DNA of 64,000 bases from JBCBSS01 sp039819065 (GTDB lineage: Bacteria; Bacteroidota; Bacteroidia; Cytophagales; Cyclobacteriaceae), in NCBI GenBank assembly GCA_039819065.1, contig JBCBSS010000006.1, positions 36,897-100,896 of the forward strand, in the 5' to 3' direction. The position numbers and the translations under genes are program-made. Below the pieces are notes generated by a model. That model did not search any database. It had not been told where the DNA came from and saw only the letters and a program-made list of their open reading frames with translations. Below, piece after piece: positions 44,523 through 53,737 of the stretch (its first letter is position 1; each line of letters begins with the position of its first letter).

Positions 44523-45758
44523 ATGGCTGAAGTTACCTGCTCCTTTTGCGGAAGAAACAAAAAAGATGTTGACCTTATGATATCGGGCATTCATGCTCAT
44601 ATCTGTGACAAATGCATCACCCAAGCCAATCAAATTCTTCTGGAAGAGAAAAAGACCAAGGGGAGCGGTGGAACACCAAATTTCAATTTGGTGAAGCCCC
44701 AGGATATGAAGAAATTCCTCGACGAATTCGTCGTAGGGCAGGATGAGGCTAAAAAAGTTATTTCTGTTGCAGTTTATAACCACTATAAAAGGTTAATGCA
44801 AAAGAAAGCTGAGGAGGATGATGTGACGATAGAAAAATCTAACATCATCATGGTAGGTGAAACCGGAACGGGTAAAACTTACTTGGCCAGAACGCTCGCT
44901 AAAATACTCCAAGTGCCTTTTTGTATTGCCGATGCTACCGTACTGACTGAAGCTGGGTATGTCGGTGAGGATGTTGAGAGTATTCTTACCAGACTATTAC
45001 AGGCGGCTAACTACGAAGTAGAATCCGCAGAAAGAGGCATTGTCTACATCGATGAGATTGATAAAATCTCTAGAAAGTCCGATAACCCTTCAATAACAAG
45101 AGACGTGAGTGGCGAAGGGGTACAACAAGCCTTACTCAAGTTACTGGAAGGCACTTCGGTTAATGTTCCCCCTCAGGGCGGCAGGAAGCACCCTGACCAA
45201 AAGATGATCACCGTAAATACAGAAAATATCCTGTTTATATGTGGAGGAGCATTCGATGGTATTAGCCGTTCTATTGCTAAGCGTATGAATACCCGTCCAC
45301 TTGGTTTTGCGGCCAAAAAGGACAACGTTGGGCACGTAGATTTCGAAGAAGACAATTTATTGCAATACATCACGGCGCAGGATTTGAAAAGCTACGGGTT
45401 GATTCCTGAACTGATAGGGCGTCTCCCTGTACTTACTTATCTGAATCCTTTAGATGAGACTACACTTAAATTAATCCTTACCAAGCCTAAGAACGCCCTT
45501 ACTAAGCAATACAAAAAGCTCTTCGACATGGAGGGTGTAGATATTGTGTTCAAAGAAGGCGCTATTGATTTCATTGTTGAAAAGGCTATTGAGTTCAAAC
45601 TAGGTGCCAGAGGATTGAGATCGATCTGTGAGGCCATTGTAACAGATGCTATGTTTGAAATTCCTTCATCTGATAGCATCACCAAATTGATCATCAATCG
45701 GGCTTACGCAGAGCAGAAATTCAGTAATTCTAAGTACGGTAAGCTGAAAGTGGCTTAG
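44523..45758 (+). CDS. clpX: Clp protease ATP-binding subunit ClpX
   Basis: AAA+ unfoldase of the ClpXP protease. I start it at ATG 44523 (411 residues), as MAEVTCSFCGRNKKDV is the family N-terminus; a longer frame from 44502 would overlap clpP. It has a C4 zinc-binding domain (CSFC ... CDKC, residues 6-33), Walker A GETGTGKTYLA (about 113-123), Walker B VYIDEIDKI (about 175-183), the RKSDNPSITRDVSGEGVQQ sensor region and the C-terminal small AAA domain. Its 3' end overlaps the convergent lpxB gene by 4 bp. Confidence 0.97.
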   Translation: MAEVTCSFCGRNKKDVDLMISGIHAHICDKCITQANQILLEEKKTKGSGGTPNFNLVKPQDMKKFLDEFVVGQDEAKKVISVAVYNHYKRLMQKKAEEDDVTIEKSNIIMVGETGTGKTYLARTLAKILQVPFCIADATVLTEAGYVGEDVESILTRLLQAANYEVESAERGIVYIDEIDKISRKSDNPSITRDVSGEGVQQALLKLLEGTSVNVPPQGGRKHPDQKMITVNTENILFICGGAFDGISRSIAKRMNTRPLGFAAKKDNVGHVDFEEDNLLQYITAQDLKSYGLIPELIGRLPVLTYLNPLDETTLKLILTKPKNALTKQYKKLFDMEGVDIVFKEGAIDFIVEKAIEFKLGARGLRSICEAIVTDAMFEIPSSDSITKLIINRAYAEQKFSNSKYGKLKVA

Positions 45759-46867
45759 TCATTCGGTAAAGCAGCGAGCATTAACTCTGCTGCTTTCTTG
45801 GATGCAGTACCTTCTCCAAGGACTTGCCTGATTTTGGCATATTCAGCCAGCATTTCATCCCTATAGTTACCCTCGTTCAGTAACAATTCAATTTCTCCTG
45901 ACAAATTGGTCAGATTGAAATCTTCTTGAATCAATTCTTTCACTACAAGCTTATCGGCAATGAGGTTAACCAAAGAGATATAGTCCACTTTGATCAGCGA
46001 ACGAGCAATTTTATAGGTAATCCAACTTGTCTTATATACCACCACCTGAGGAACATTCCAAAGCGCTGTTTCCAGGGTGGCCGTACCAGAAGTGACCACC
46101 GCACAATTAGCACATGAAAGAAGGTCATAGGTCTTATCAAATACCAAGCTTACATTCTCAAGTTTACTGATAGCACCATATAATGGGGTTAGGTGTTTTA
46201 CAGCAGCAACTACAAAATGATCATTTTTTCGGCTGGCACATATTTCTGTCATTAATGGAAGTACCGAGGCCAGCTCCTGCTTTCTACTACCGGGCAACAA
46301 GGCGATAACGGATTTATCATCAGCTATATTCAGGCTGCTCTTAAAGTCAGGGTCAGGTTTATAGCTTTTTACAGCATCTAGAACAGGATTGCCTACGTAT
46401 TTCACATCCCATTCAAATTTCTTGTAGAACTCCGGTTCAAAAGGAAGAATGGTAAACATTTCATCCACTCTCTTTTTGATCTTATAAGCTCTTTTCTGAT
46501 TCCAGGCCCAGACCTTTGGTGATATATAATAGAAAACCCGAATACCTTGCTCCTTGGCAAATTTGGCTATGCGCAAATTGAAACCAGCATAGTCAACCAG
46601 AATTAACACATCGGGGTTGAAAGACAATATGTCAATTTTGCATTGCTCCAGGTAGGTCTTTATAGTAGAGTAATTTTTAACTACCTCCAAAAAACCCATG
46701 AAAGCCAACTTCTCATAGTGCACAACGATCTCAGCACCTACCTCAGTCATGTAATCGCCGCCAAACCCACGCACCATCGCCTTTTCATCCATTGACGAGA
46801 TAGCCTTAATTAAATTACCTGCGTGCAAATCGCCAGAGCGTTCGCCTGCTATTACGTAGTACTTCAT
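45755..46867 (-). CDS. lpxB: Lipid-A-disaccharide synthase
   Basis: A GT19 glycosyltransferase condensing UDP-2,3-diacylglucosamine with lipid X in lipid A assembly at the inner membrane. The 370-residue protein starts with IAGERSGDLHAGNLI (about 5-19), contains YYISPKVWAWNQKRAYKIK (about 116-134), ALLPGSRKQE (about 187-196) and the donor-binding SGTATLETALW (about 262-272). It is convergent with clpX with a 4-bp overlap of stops and lies downstream of the QueD-like gene on the same strand, 91 bp away. Confidence 0.96.
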   Translation of the reverse strand: MKYYVIAGERSGDLHAGNLIKAISSMDEKAMVRGFGGDYMTEVGAEIVVHYEKLAFMGFLEVVKNYSTIKTYLEQCKIDILSFNPDVLILVDYAGFNLRIAKFAKEQGIRVFYYISPKVWAWNQKRAYKIKKRVDEMFTILPFEPEFYKKFEWDVKYVGNPVLDAVKSYKPDPDFKSSLNIADDKSVIALLPGSRKQELASVLPLMTEICASRKNDHFVVAAVKHLTPLYGAISKLENVSLVFDKTYDLLSCANCAVVTSGTATLETALWNVPQVVVYKTSWITYKIARSLIKVDYISLVNLIADKLVVKELIQEDFNLTNLSGEIELLLNEGNYRDEMLAEYAKIRQVLGEGTASKKAAELMLAALPND

Positions 46868-46958
46868 GGTGATTAAAGATAATGCCTTTCAATCAGATGA
46901 TGCTGATTTAACAAGGGTATTGTCTTTTGCGGTAAGCGGATGTGCTGAGGCTCATTAC

Positions 46959-47390
46959 TCAGCCAAAATACTCCACATAATTTCTTGGGGTCTCATAGAG
47001 CTTCAGGGCATGTAATTCTCCTGATGCTGCCAGTTCTTTGACTTTAGGTTCAAGTATATCCCAAATGCCAACGATAAGGTTCTCACAGCTAGCCAGTTGA
47101 TCTCGCATAAAATCTACATCCAGGTTAAGGTTTTTATGATCGAGTTTGTCTGTCACTTCCCTTCTGATCAATTGACTCAATTTCTTCAGATCAATTACAA
47201 ACCCGGTTTCCGGGTCTGGGTTTCCCTTCACAGTCACAATCAATTCGAAGTTGTGCCCATGCCAGTTTTCGTTAGCACATGGTCCGAAAACTTCCTCATT
47301 CTTCTCCTTGCTCCACTTTGGGTTGTAGAGCTTGTGCGCTGCATTGAAATGCTCCTTCCTGCTGACGTAAACTATACCTTTATTATTCAT
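46959..47390 (-). CDS. 6-carboxytetrahydropterin synthase / PTPS family protein
   Basis: 143 residues with the zinc site of the 6-pyruvoyl-tetrahydropterin synthase fold: HFNAAHKLY (about 14-22) and CANENWHGHNFEL (about 38-50), where Cys plus the HGH pair fit the QueD-type active site. LDHKNLNLD (about 83-91) and the C-terminal Glu in LYETPRNYVEY are also family features. QueD of preQ0/queuosine synthesis is likely, but tetrahydrobiopterin-type PTPS cannot be excluded because no queC/queE/queF neighbour is seen. A perfect -7 promoter box lies just upstream. Confidence 0.88.
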   Translation of the reverse strand: MNNKGIVYVSRKEHFNAAHKLYNPKWSKEKNEEVFGPCANENWHGHNFELIVTVKGNPDPETGFVIDLKKLSQLIRREVTDKLDHKNLNLDVDFMRDQLASCENLIVGIWDILEPKVKELAASGELHALKLYETPRNYVEYFG

Positions 47391-47397
47391 TGCACCG

Positions 47398-47405
47398 CAA
47401 AGATA
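47398..47405 (-). promoter_or_regulatory. -7 element of the QueD-like gene
   Basis: Minus-strand TATCTTTG, a perfect TAnnTTTG match, lies only 8-15 bp upstream of the start codon, suggesting a very short 5' leader. Confidence 0.5.
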
Positions 47406-47422
47406 CTAAAGGCAGAATACTT

Positions 47423-47430
47423 TATTTTTG
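47423..47430 (+). promoter_or_regulatory. -7 element of hldD
   Basis: Plus-strand TATTTTTG matches TAnnTTTG perfectly and lies 37-44 bp upstream of the preferred hldD start at 47467. It is back to back with the divergent -7 box at 47398-47405. Confidence 0.5.
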
Positions 47431-47466
47431 TCTCACATTATTATCCTACATATAGAATCCGATCAT

Positions 47467-48432
47467 ATGATTGTTGTAACTGGCGCAGCAGGTTTTATAG
47501 GTAGCTTTCTAATCGGAAAGCTAAACGAAGAGAATTTCAACTATATAATAGCGGTTGATAAATTTGACAACCCAGCCAAACTGAAGAACCTCGAAAACAA
47601 AAAAATTCAGGAAAGGGTGGACCGAGATGTGTTCTTCGATTGGCTCGACAAGGAGTACGAGGAAGTAGAATTTATCTTTCACATTGGTGCCAGAACCGAT
47701 ACCACAGAATTTGATAAAAGCATTTTTGATAAACTTAACGTCGAGTATTCGAAAGAGATATGGACGAGGTGCGTGAATTACCAAATCCCATTGGTTTATG
47801 CCTCATCAGCGGCTACATATGGATTAGGTGAGTTAGGGTATAAAGATGATGAGCAACTCGTTTCTAACCTCAAACCTTTAAACCCCTACGGAGAATCGAA
47901 GAATGAATTTGACATTTGGGCATTGAAGCAGGATAAAAAACCATTCTATTGGGCGGGGCTTAAATTCTTCAATGTATACGGCCCTAATGAATACCATAAA
48001 GGTAGAATGGCTTCTGTGATCTGGCATGCTTACAATCAGATCAAAGATACTGGTAAAATGAAGTTATTCCGTTCGCATAATGCTGCTTACAAAGATGGTG
48101 AACAACAGCGCGACTTTGTCTACGTCAAAGATCTCGTAAACGTCTGCTACTTCCTTATGCATCATAGAAAGGATTCAGGCATCTATAACCTGGGAAGCGG
48201 AGCGGCCAGGACTTTCTTGGATTTGACCAAGGCTACTTTTAAGGCGATGGGTAAGCCTGAAAATATCGAGTACGTAGACACTCCCGAGGATATCAGAGAT
48301 AAGTATCAGTATTTTACTGAGGCTGATATGAACAAGCTGCTATTGATTGGTTACGACAAGCCTTTTCATTCACTGGAAGCAGGGGTGAAAGAGTATGTAG
48401 AGCAATATCTCATGAGCTCTACCTACTATTAA
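47467..48432 (+). CDS. hldD: ADP-glyceromanno-heptose 6-epimerase
   Basis: An NADP-dependent extended-SDR epimerase in LPS heptose synthesis. I begin at ATG 47467 (321 residues), because MIVVTGAAGFIGSFLIGKL places the Rossmann glycines correctly; the longer frame from 47428 would start before the promoter's transcript. Features are HIGARTDTTEFD (about 76-87), catalytic-like SSAATYG and YGESKNEFD (YxxxK, about 139-147), FNVYGPNEYHKGRMASV (about 163-179) and YNLGSGAARTFLDL. It is convergent with yicC, 2 bp apart. Confidence 0.93.
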   Translation: MIVVTGAAGFIGSFLIGKLNEENFNYIIAVDKFDNPAKLKNLENKKIQERVDRDVFFDWLDKEYEEVEFIFHIGARTDTTEFDKSIFDKLNVEYSKEIWTRCVNYQIPLVYASSAATYGLGELGYKDDEQLVSNLKPLNPYGESKNEFDIWALKQDKKPFYWAGLKFFNVYGPNEYHKGRMASVIWHAYNQIKDTGKMKLFRSHNAAYKDGEQQRDFVYVKDLVNVCYFLMHHRKDSGIYNLGSGAARTFLDLTKATFKAMGKPENIEYVDTPEDIRDKYQYFTEADMNKLLLIGYDKPFHSLEAGVKEYVEQYLMSSTYY

Positions 48433-48434
48433 AT

Positions 48435-49313
48435 CTAGAGAATATTAAGGATTTGTTCCTTAATCTTTTCTAATTCTTCTTTCATTACTACCACATGCTT
48501 TTGTATGGCGGCGTCATTGCATTTAGAGCCTATCGTATTGATCTCACGACCAATCTCCTGGCTAATAAAACCAAGCTTCTTACCATTTGATTTACCGTCG
48601 CTCAGTACTTCGTGGAAGTACTGTAAATGACTAGCAAGGCGTACTTTCTCTTCAGAAATATCGAGCTTTTCAAGATAGTAGATCAACTCCTGCTCAAAGC
48701 GATTCTTATCAATTTGCTCCTCTTCAAAGAACTCTAATAGGTTATTTCGAATTCTTCCCTTAATCACTTCGATTCTCTCTTGGTCCAAACCCTCTATAGC
48801 CTTTAGGCTCTCATCAATTTGATTGATATAGTCACTTAGCTTTTGGGCGATTACGGCCCCTTCCCTCATTCTAAATTCATCACACTTGCCAAGAGCCTCA
48901 TCAACTACCCCCATGATTCGCCCCCACTCCTCCTCAGCCAGTTTATCATCTTCCGTACTGATCAGTACTTCTGGAGAATTTATGGCTAATCTGAAAAGGT
49001 CACCTCTATCGGCATCAACCTTATGAGCAAGAGAGGCCAACTCATTGTAATAAGCGACAAAAAGCTCTTCGTTATACTTCAGTAACGGCGTCGCCCTACC
49101 TTCATACTGGTAGTCCAGCACGATATTGACTTTGCCTCGTTCTAGTTTTTCGTTTATCCTATTTCTTAGTGCGATCTCACGATCCGAAAAAGCTTTTGGA
49201 AGCCTGGAATTGATATCAAGGTATTTAGAATTGAGTGTCCTGATTTCTACAGATATATTGAGCTTGTCATCAGCGTAAGATGACTGGCCGTATCCTGTCA
49301 TGGATTTAAGCAT
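48435..49313 (-). CDS. yicC: YicC-family endoribonuclease
   Basis: A 292-residue YicC/YloC protein with the family N-terminus MLKSMTGYGQSS, EIRTLNSKYLDINSRLP (about 23-39), and the C-terminal DUF1732 part (EELIYYLEKLDISEEKVRLASHL-type region, and KLGFISQEIGREINTIGSK, split at about 253-272). The family includes RNases acting on small RNA and structured substrates; the target here is unknown. Its neighbours are unrelated envelope genes. Confidence 0.93.
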   Translation of the reverse strand: MLKSMTGYGQSSYADDKLNISVEIRTLNSKYLDINSRLPKAFSDREIALRNRINEKLERGKVNIVLDYQYEGRATPLLKYNEELFVAYYNELASLAHKVDADRGDLFRLAINSPEVLISTEDDKLAEEEWGRIMGVVDEALGKCDEFRMREGAVIAQKLSDYINQIDESLKAIEGLDQERIEVIKGRIRNNLLEFFEEEQIDKNRFEQELIYYLEKLDISEEKVRLASHLQYFHEVLSDGKSNGKKLGFISQEIGREINTIGSKCNDAAIQKHVVVMKEELEKIKEQILNIL

Positions 49314-49371
49314 AGGTCGAATTTATTAGGGGATTCGGGAATAGCTGTTACAAAAAACAATCTGTTCTGTA

Positions 49372-52300
49372 CTAAAAATCAAATCCCAAAGTTACATGTA
49401 ATCTAGGTGATTGAACCTGAAGGTCTTCTATAGGCCAGGCAAGATCAAACTTCATATAATACCCAAGCAGTACCGTTCTTAAACCGAAGCCATAGCTAGA
49501 CAACCAAGGACTAGTAAAGTTTTTCAGTTCGATTTGGAATGGCCCTTCACTGATTGTTTCTGCATTGACATTATTGTCCTCACTAAATGGAGATGGGCCT
49601 GTCCATGCAGATCCAATATCATAAAATCCTACGAACTGCAGATTCCTGAAGAAGTTGGAAGATATAGGACCTCCATGTAAGTATTTGATAATCGGGATAC
49701 GTAGTTCAGCATTGAATAATAAAACGTTTTCTCCAAACAACTCAGCATAATCAAATCCTCTCAAGCTGGTAACATACTCCACAAATAACAATCTGCTGTT
49801 GTCTCCATCAAACAAACGAAGAGGGTTTCCATCCCCACTTTGATTCTCATCATTGAAAAGCCAGTTGTCCATACCTCCCAGCAGATAAGTTTGAGGGTTG
49901 CTTCCAAAGAACTTACCATAGAAAAGCCTGGTCGCAAAGGTGATCTCACGGTGAACTTTTTGATAATTTCTCAAGTCTATGCTTACTTCAGAGAAGCCTA
50001 AATCAGCTTCATTAACACTTTCGAGGTGTTTGAAAGTGACTTTACCCCTAAAACCTTCAATGATATTCATGTCCTTGACAATTGAATTATCAAAGATCAA
50101 TTCAGACTGAATACCTCCATACTGTACACCAGAAGTAGGCCTAAAAGTTGGGGATATGTTTCCGTCAAAAGTTAGGTCTTCAAACCGTGTAAAAGTATAG
50201 AAAGGGTTGATCGTAAATCTAGACTTGACACTTAACGGCAGTGATGCGCCAAACTGGATAGTGTTTTTGGTATACCGGTGAGTAAAAGAGTTAACTTCTA
50301 CTGCAAAGTTCTGGAATATGACATTTCTATCGAATCTGATATTGTAGTCGATACGATCTTTTAAGTATTGGTATTCTGCGAATATATCGCCGCTTCTCAA
50401 GTCAGTGGTGGCCATAATTCCGCCGTAGAAGCGATGGTTTTCCAGAAGATCATTCATCTGAGTCTCCAATTGGATCCCAAAACCTCTTAAAGGGTCGATC
50501 ACCCACGAAGTAATGAAATTATCTGCGGTGAATCTTGTCTCGTAATCCAAAGGGCCTACAACGCTGCTTTTCTTTCTGAGCTTTCGGTATTGACTCAAGA
50601 AAGAATCACTATCTTCTTTGTCTTTTACTGCCTCTTCGTCAAATACATAATTGTCTGTATTGATGATGTCATCATCGGTGTTTTCTTCTTCCTCAGGCTG
50701 CTCTTCTACAGGCTCATCAATCGCCTGCTGTGCCGCTAGTTCCTCTTCTTTAAGGCTTTTCGCTCGGCGTCTTTCATTGATATATCTGACCTGAATGATG
50801 TCCTGTCGCTTGGTATTCTTTGTGAATCGCTGGGCATTGTAATCAAAATTGGTATCATGATAGATAAATTGATTATTGCCATCCAACATCACGTAGGATA
50901 TACTGCCTTGCAAAAAGTCAATGTCATAGTCTTTAATGCTCAGGCCATAATTTGAAACCTGTGTGTAGAGCTTATCCCTAATGTTGTATTTGAAGACATT
51001 ATAAATGCCCTTCTGGTCACTCAGGTAAAAAATCTCGTTGGTATTGAGCGCCAATGGCTTGACATCTCGACTTATGGTATTGGTAATTCTTGTCACGACA
51101 TTTTCAGTAGTGTCAAGATTGTAAGCAAAGAGGTTAAAGTTATTTGCGTCTAAATCATCGAATGAACCAATATCTGCATTGAGGGTGTCCGTTACTCGGT
51201 TGGAACTGAATAATATCGTATTCGAATTTGGAAAAAATACCGGGTCTATGTCATCATAGCTATCGTTAGTAAGTCTTTTGGTTCTATTTCGCCGTGTACT
51301 TAGTAAGTAGAGGTCGTTTTGGCCATTTACATCAGCACTGAGCACTGCTAATCGGCCGTTATCAGAGAAATCGAAGCTCCGAACCTGGCTGAATTTATCG
51401 AGTGAATTGACGAGTTTACTTTTGGTTTTGATGTCGTACAACCAAAAGATATTCTGGCCTTTTTTGGTACTCACCACACCAAGCGTACTGTCATTCGCCC
51501 AATTCACTATAGGATTATTAAAATCTACTTTCTGATTAATCACCTTATATCCGCCTGATATGACTTTCTCTTCGTCTCCGGACTCCAGATACCTAATCAT
51601 TACAGTGTATTTTCCATTATCATTTTGTGTATAAGCTAGCTTTGAGCCATTGGGGCTAAGCGCCACGCTGTTGAATACAAGACCTTTCTTGTTTTTCTCT
51701 TCTATTTTAAGGGCCTTGTCTGGCTTTACATAATCGCTTTTGACATAGCGATCCATGTCAGTGTAAAAGTTTTGCCACTCGTATATCACTTGCTTAAAGG
51801 ATATGCCGAGCGTAACGGCAATACTCTTTTCTTCATTTCTAATGATTCTGGTATAGTTCAGAATATTAGAAACACTGCTCTTACCATATTTTTCCGCGAT
51901 GAAGTTCCAGATAGAGTGCCCAGCTAGTCGGGCATCCTTACCAGTGAACTTAGTGACTTTCCTGACCTTCTTAGAGTTCATCAACTCTCTGGCGTAATCG
52001 TCCATTTCAATAGTCCAGCCTTTGGCTACATACTCGGCGGCTCCAGATATAAACCATTCTGGCAGGTTGAGTAAGTAGGCATTCTGAAACATATCGCTCA
52101 GGCTACCGCCAAACATCATATCATTAATGAGCAACTCGGAAACTTTCAAAAGCAGCTCTTGCTTAAAGTCGATTAATGTTCCTGGATGGGCTACCTCAAC
52201 ATAGTTCTTGACTATCTTGGTCTGCCCTCCCACTCTAAAGTTGACATCGTTTACACCAACGTTACTTTGCTGAAGGTCGGCAATAGAATTGTAGAGAAAT

Positions 52301-52572
52301 ATCTTCGTTTTAGAATAGGGGGGATAACCTATCAGGTCGGTAATTCTATCAAATTCTTCTTCAAGGAATTCAGCTGTCTCTCTAGAAATATCTTCGCCTC
52401 CTTCATAGAAATATACGTCAAAGTTGTCTGTACTGTAGAATTTCCAACTGAACTGTTTGTACTGAATTCTATTCTTGCCGAAAGTTTCTCTGGCTTGCTG
52501 CCCGATTGCGTTCCCACAAGCAATTAGCAGTAGCAACACAGCCAAGACAACGATATTTTTAGATTTATGCAT
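49372..52572 (-). CDS. Envelope protein: MA-peptidase-like domain, TolB-type propeller and C-terminal beta-barrel
   Basis: 1066 residues. A signal peptide with a possible lipobox (LLLIACGNA; Cys about 19, or cleavage at IGQ|QA) precedes a peptidase-MA-like domain (about 25-270; FYSTDNFDVYFYEGGED, PEWFISGAAEYVAKGW). The zinc HExxH helix expected near residue 145 reads KVSELLINDM, so the metal site looks lost. Next are WD40/TolB-like propeller blades (about 290-590; SPNGSKLAYTQNDNGK, SDNGRLAVLSADVNG, FPNSNTILFSSNR), an acidic low-complexity linker (about 615-665), and a BamA-like outer-membrane barrel (about 690-1066) ending in Phe. The role is unknown; a surface assembly or scaffold protein is plausible. 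Confidence 0.8.
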   Translation of the reverse strand: MHKSKNIVVLAVLLLLIACGNAIGQQARETFGKNRIQYKQFSWKFYSTDNFDVYFYEGGEDISRETAEFLEEEFDRITDLIGYPPYSKTKIFLYNSIADLQQSNVGVNDVNFRVGGQTKIVKNYVEVAHPGTLIDFKQELLLKVSELLINDMMFGGSLSDMFQNAYLLNLPEWFISGAAEYVAKGWTIEMDDYARELMNSKKVRKVTKFTGKDARLAGHSIWNFIAEKYGKSSVSNILNYTRIIRNEEKSIAVTLGISFKQVIYEWQNFYTDMDRYVKSDYVKPDKALKIEEKNKKGLVFNSVALSPNGSKLAYTQNDNGKYTVMIRYLESGDEEKVISGGYKVINQKVDFNNPIVNWANDSTLGVVSTKKGQNIFWLYDIKTKSKLVNSLDKFSQVRSFDFSDNGRLAVLSADVNGQNDLYLLSTRRNRTKRLTNDSYDDIDPVFFPNSNTILFSSNRVTDTLNADIGSFDDLDANNFNLFAYNLDTTENVVTRITNTISRDVKPLALNTNEIFYLSDQKGIYNVFKYNIRDKLYTQVSNYGLSIKDYDIDFLQGSISYVMLDGNNQFIYHDTNFDYNAQRFTKNTKRQDIIQVRYINERRRAKSLKEEELAAQQAIDEPVEEQPEEEENTDDDIINTDNYVFDEEAVKDKEDSDSFLSQYRKLRKKSSVVGPLDYETRFTADNFITSWVIDPLRGFGIQLETQMNDLLENHRFYGGIMATTDLRSGDIFAEYQYLKDRIDYNIRFDRNVIFQNFAVEVNSFTHRYTKNTIQFGASLPLSVKSRFTINPFYTFTRFEDLTFDGNISPTFRPTSGVQYGGIQSELIFDNSIVKDMNIIEGFRGKVTFKHLESVNEADLGFSEVSIDLRNYQKVHREITFATRLFYGKFFGSNPQTYLLGGMDNWLFNDENQSGDGNPLRLFDGDNSRLLFVEYVTSLRGFDYAELFGENVLLFNAELRIPIIKYLHGGPISSNFFRNLQFVGFYDIGSAWTGPSPFSEDNNVNAETISEGPFQIELKNFTSPWLSSYGFGLRTVLLGYYMKFDLAWPIEDLQVQSPRLHVTLGFDF

Positions 52573-52594
52573 AATCGAACTTAATGCTGATATA

Positions 52595-53653
52595 TCAAAT
52601 TAAAGAAAAATAGCGACTTATGTTTATCTCGCTATCTAGTTCCTCCCCATTTTCTAACATATACGCAAAGTGCTTGGAAAAGTATGGTGATAAGGATACA
52701 CCCTTGGCACCTAAACCATTGAAAATACCAATAGTTTCAAAATTTGGATGCAATCCTATAAAAGGCCTTCTGTCTTTAGTCGCCGGTCTTATTCCCGCAC
52801 TTTGGTCTATAATTTCGTAGCTGAACTTAACCAAGTTATTTAATTTTTCTACCAAAGTTTGTCGCGCATTTAACGTAGTGTTTAAACTCATGTCCTTGGT
52901 ATCGTAAGTAGCGCCGACTTTGCAAATATCCTCATTCCACGGCAATACAAATACACCTCTGTTATAAATCCTGTCAAGTTTAGAATGAGTACGTATATAA
53001 AGTATTTCTCCTTTAACCAAAGAGAATGGCAACCAACTAAAAAAATGATTGGTAATAGCGTCAGGACCTTGACAAAAGATCACCTTCATGGCAGTTACTC
53101 CTTCATATGAAACCTCACTCTTTCTCAATGACAGGTTGTTTTCATCCACCACCCCCTCATAATAAACTCCTTTTTCCTTAAAATATTCTCTCATGCAAGA
53201 GAGAAACACAGGTATATTCAGAAAACCAGACTGGTCCAATTCTAGTCCACCGAACTCATCTTTAATAATACTACCATGCTGCTCTTGTAGGTTTATATTT
53301 TTGATGAAAGGAAGGTAATCCGGATCCGAGCTTTTCCCCATCCATTCATTTTGCTCTTCTATCGATAAAAACGGCCTGTAAATGTTCAAATCATTGAAAA
53401 ATACTTCGCTGAAATGACTTTGTAGTTCTTGATAAAACTCGGTCAGGTAAGGAAAGAGGGCATCAGCCTTCCACGTCTTAACCATCTTACGTCCGGTAAT
53501 CGGGTTGTATAAGCCTGCCGCGACTAGGGATGAAGTAATCTTTTTAGCTTGATTAATTACCAAAACTTTCTTGTCCAGCTTCATCAGCTGGTAAGCCAAA
53601 GTAGTACCGGCCAGCCCTTGCCCTACTATTAAGTAGTCGTAATCATTTTTCAT
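52595..53653 (-). CDS. FAD-dependent amine/glycine-oxidase-like oxidoreductase
   Basis: A 352-residue DAO-fold flavoprotein with the N-terminal FAD motif DYLIVGQGLAGTTLAYQL (about 5-22) and the C-terminal AGIRPATKDRRPFIG (about 286-300) and FNGLGAKGVSLSPYFS (about 313-328), typical of D-amino acid/glycine oxidase-like enzymes. The substrate is unknown. It follows the large envelope gene by 22 bp upstream on the same strand and may be co-transcribed with it. Confidence 0.87.
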   Translation of the reverse strand: MKNDYDYLIVGQGLAGTTLAYQLMKLDKKVLVINQAKKITSSLVAAGLYNPITGRKMVKTWKADALFPYLTEFYQELQSHFSEVFFNDLNIYRPFLSIEEQNEWMGKSSDPDYLPFIKNINLQEQHGSIIKDEFGGLELDQSGFLNIPVFLSCMREYFKEKGVYYEGVVDENNLSLRKSEVSYEGVTAMKVIFCQGPDAITNHFFSWLPFSLVKGEILYIRTHSKLDRIYNRGVFVLPWNEDICKVGATYDTKDMSLNTTLNARQTLVEKLNNLVKFSYEIIDQSAGIRPATKDRRPFIGLHPNFETIGIFNGLGAKGVSLSPYFSKHFAYMLENGEELDSEINISRYFSLI

Positions 53654-53702
53654 TTTTGTCGATATAAGCCGGTGATGTGCGCAGTATTTTGATTAAATAA
53701 GA

Positions 53703-53710
53703 TAATTTTG
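53703..53710 (+). promoter_or_regulatory. -7 element for the MBL-PssA-Por gene string
   Basis: TAATTTTG is a perfect TAnnTTTG match, 28 bp before the start of the MBL hydrolase gene. The genes that follow to porV are closely spaced on the same strand, so this may serve several of them. No clear -33 TTG. Confidence 0.5.
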
Positions 53711-53737
53711 ACACTTTCTATCCAATAATTAAGCACA

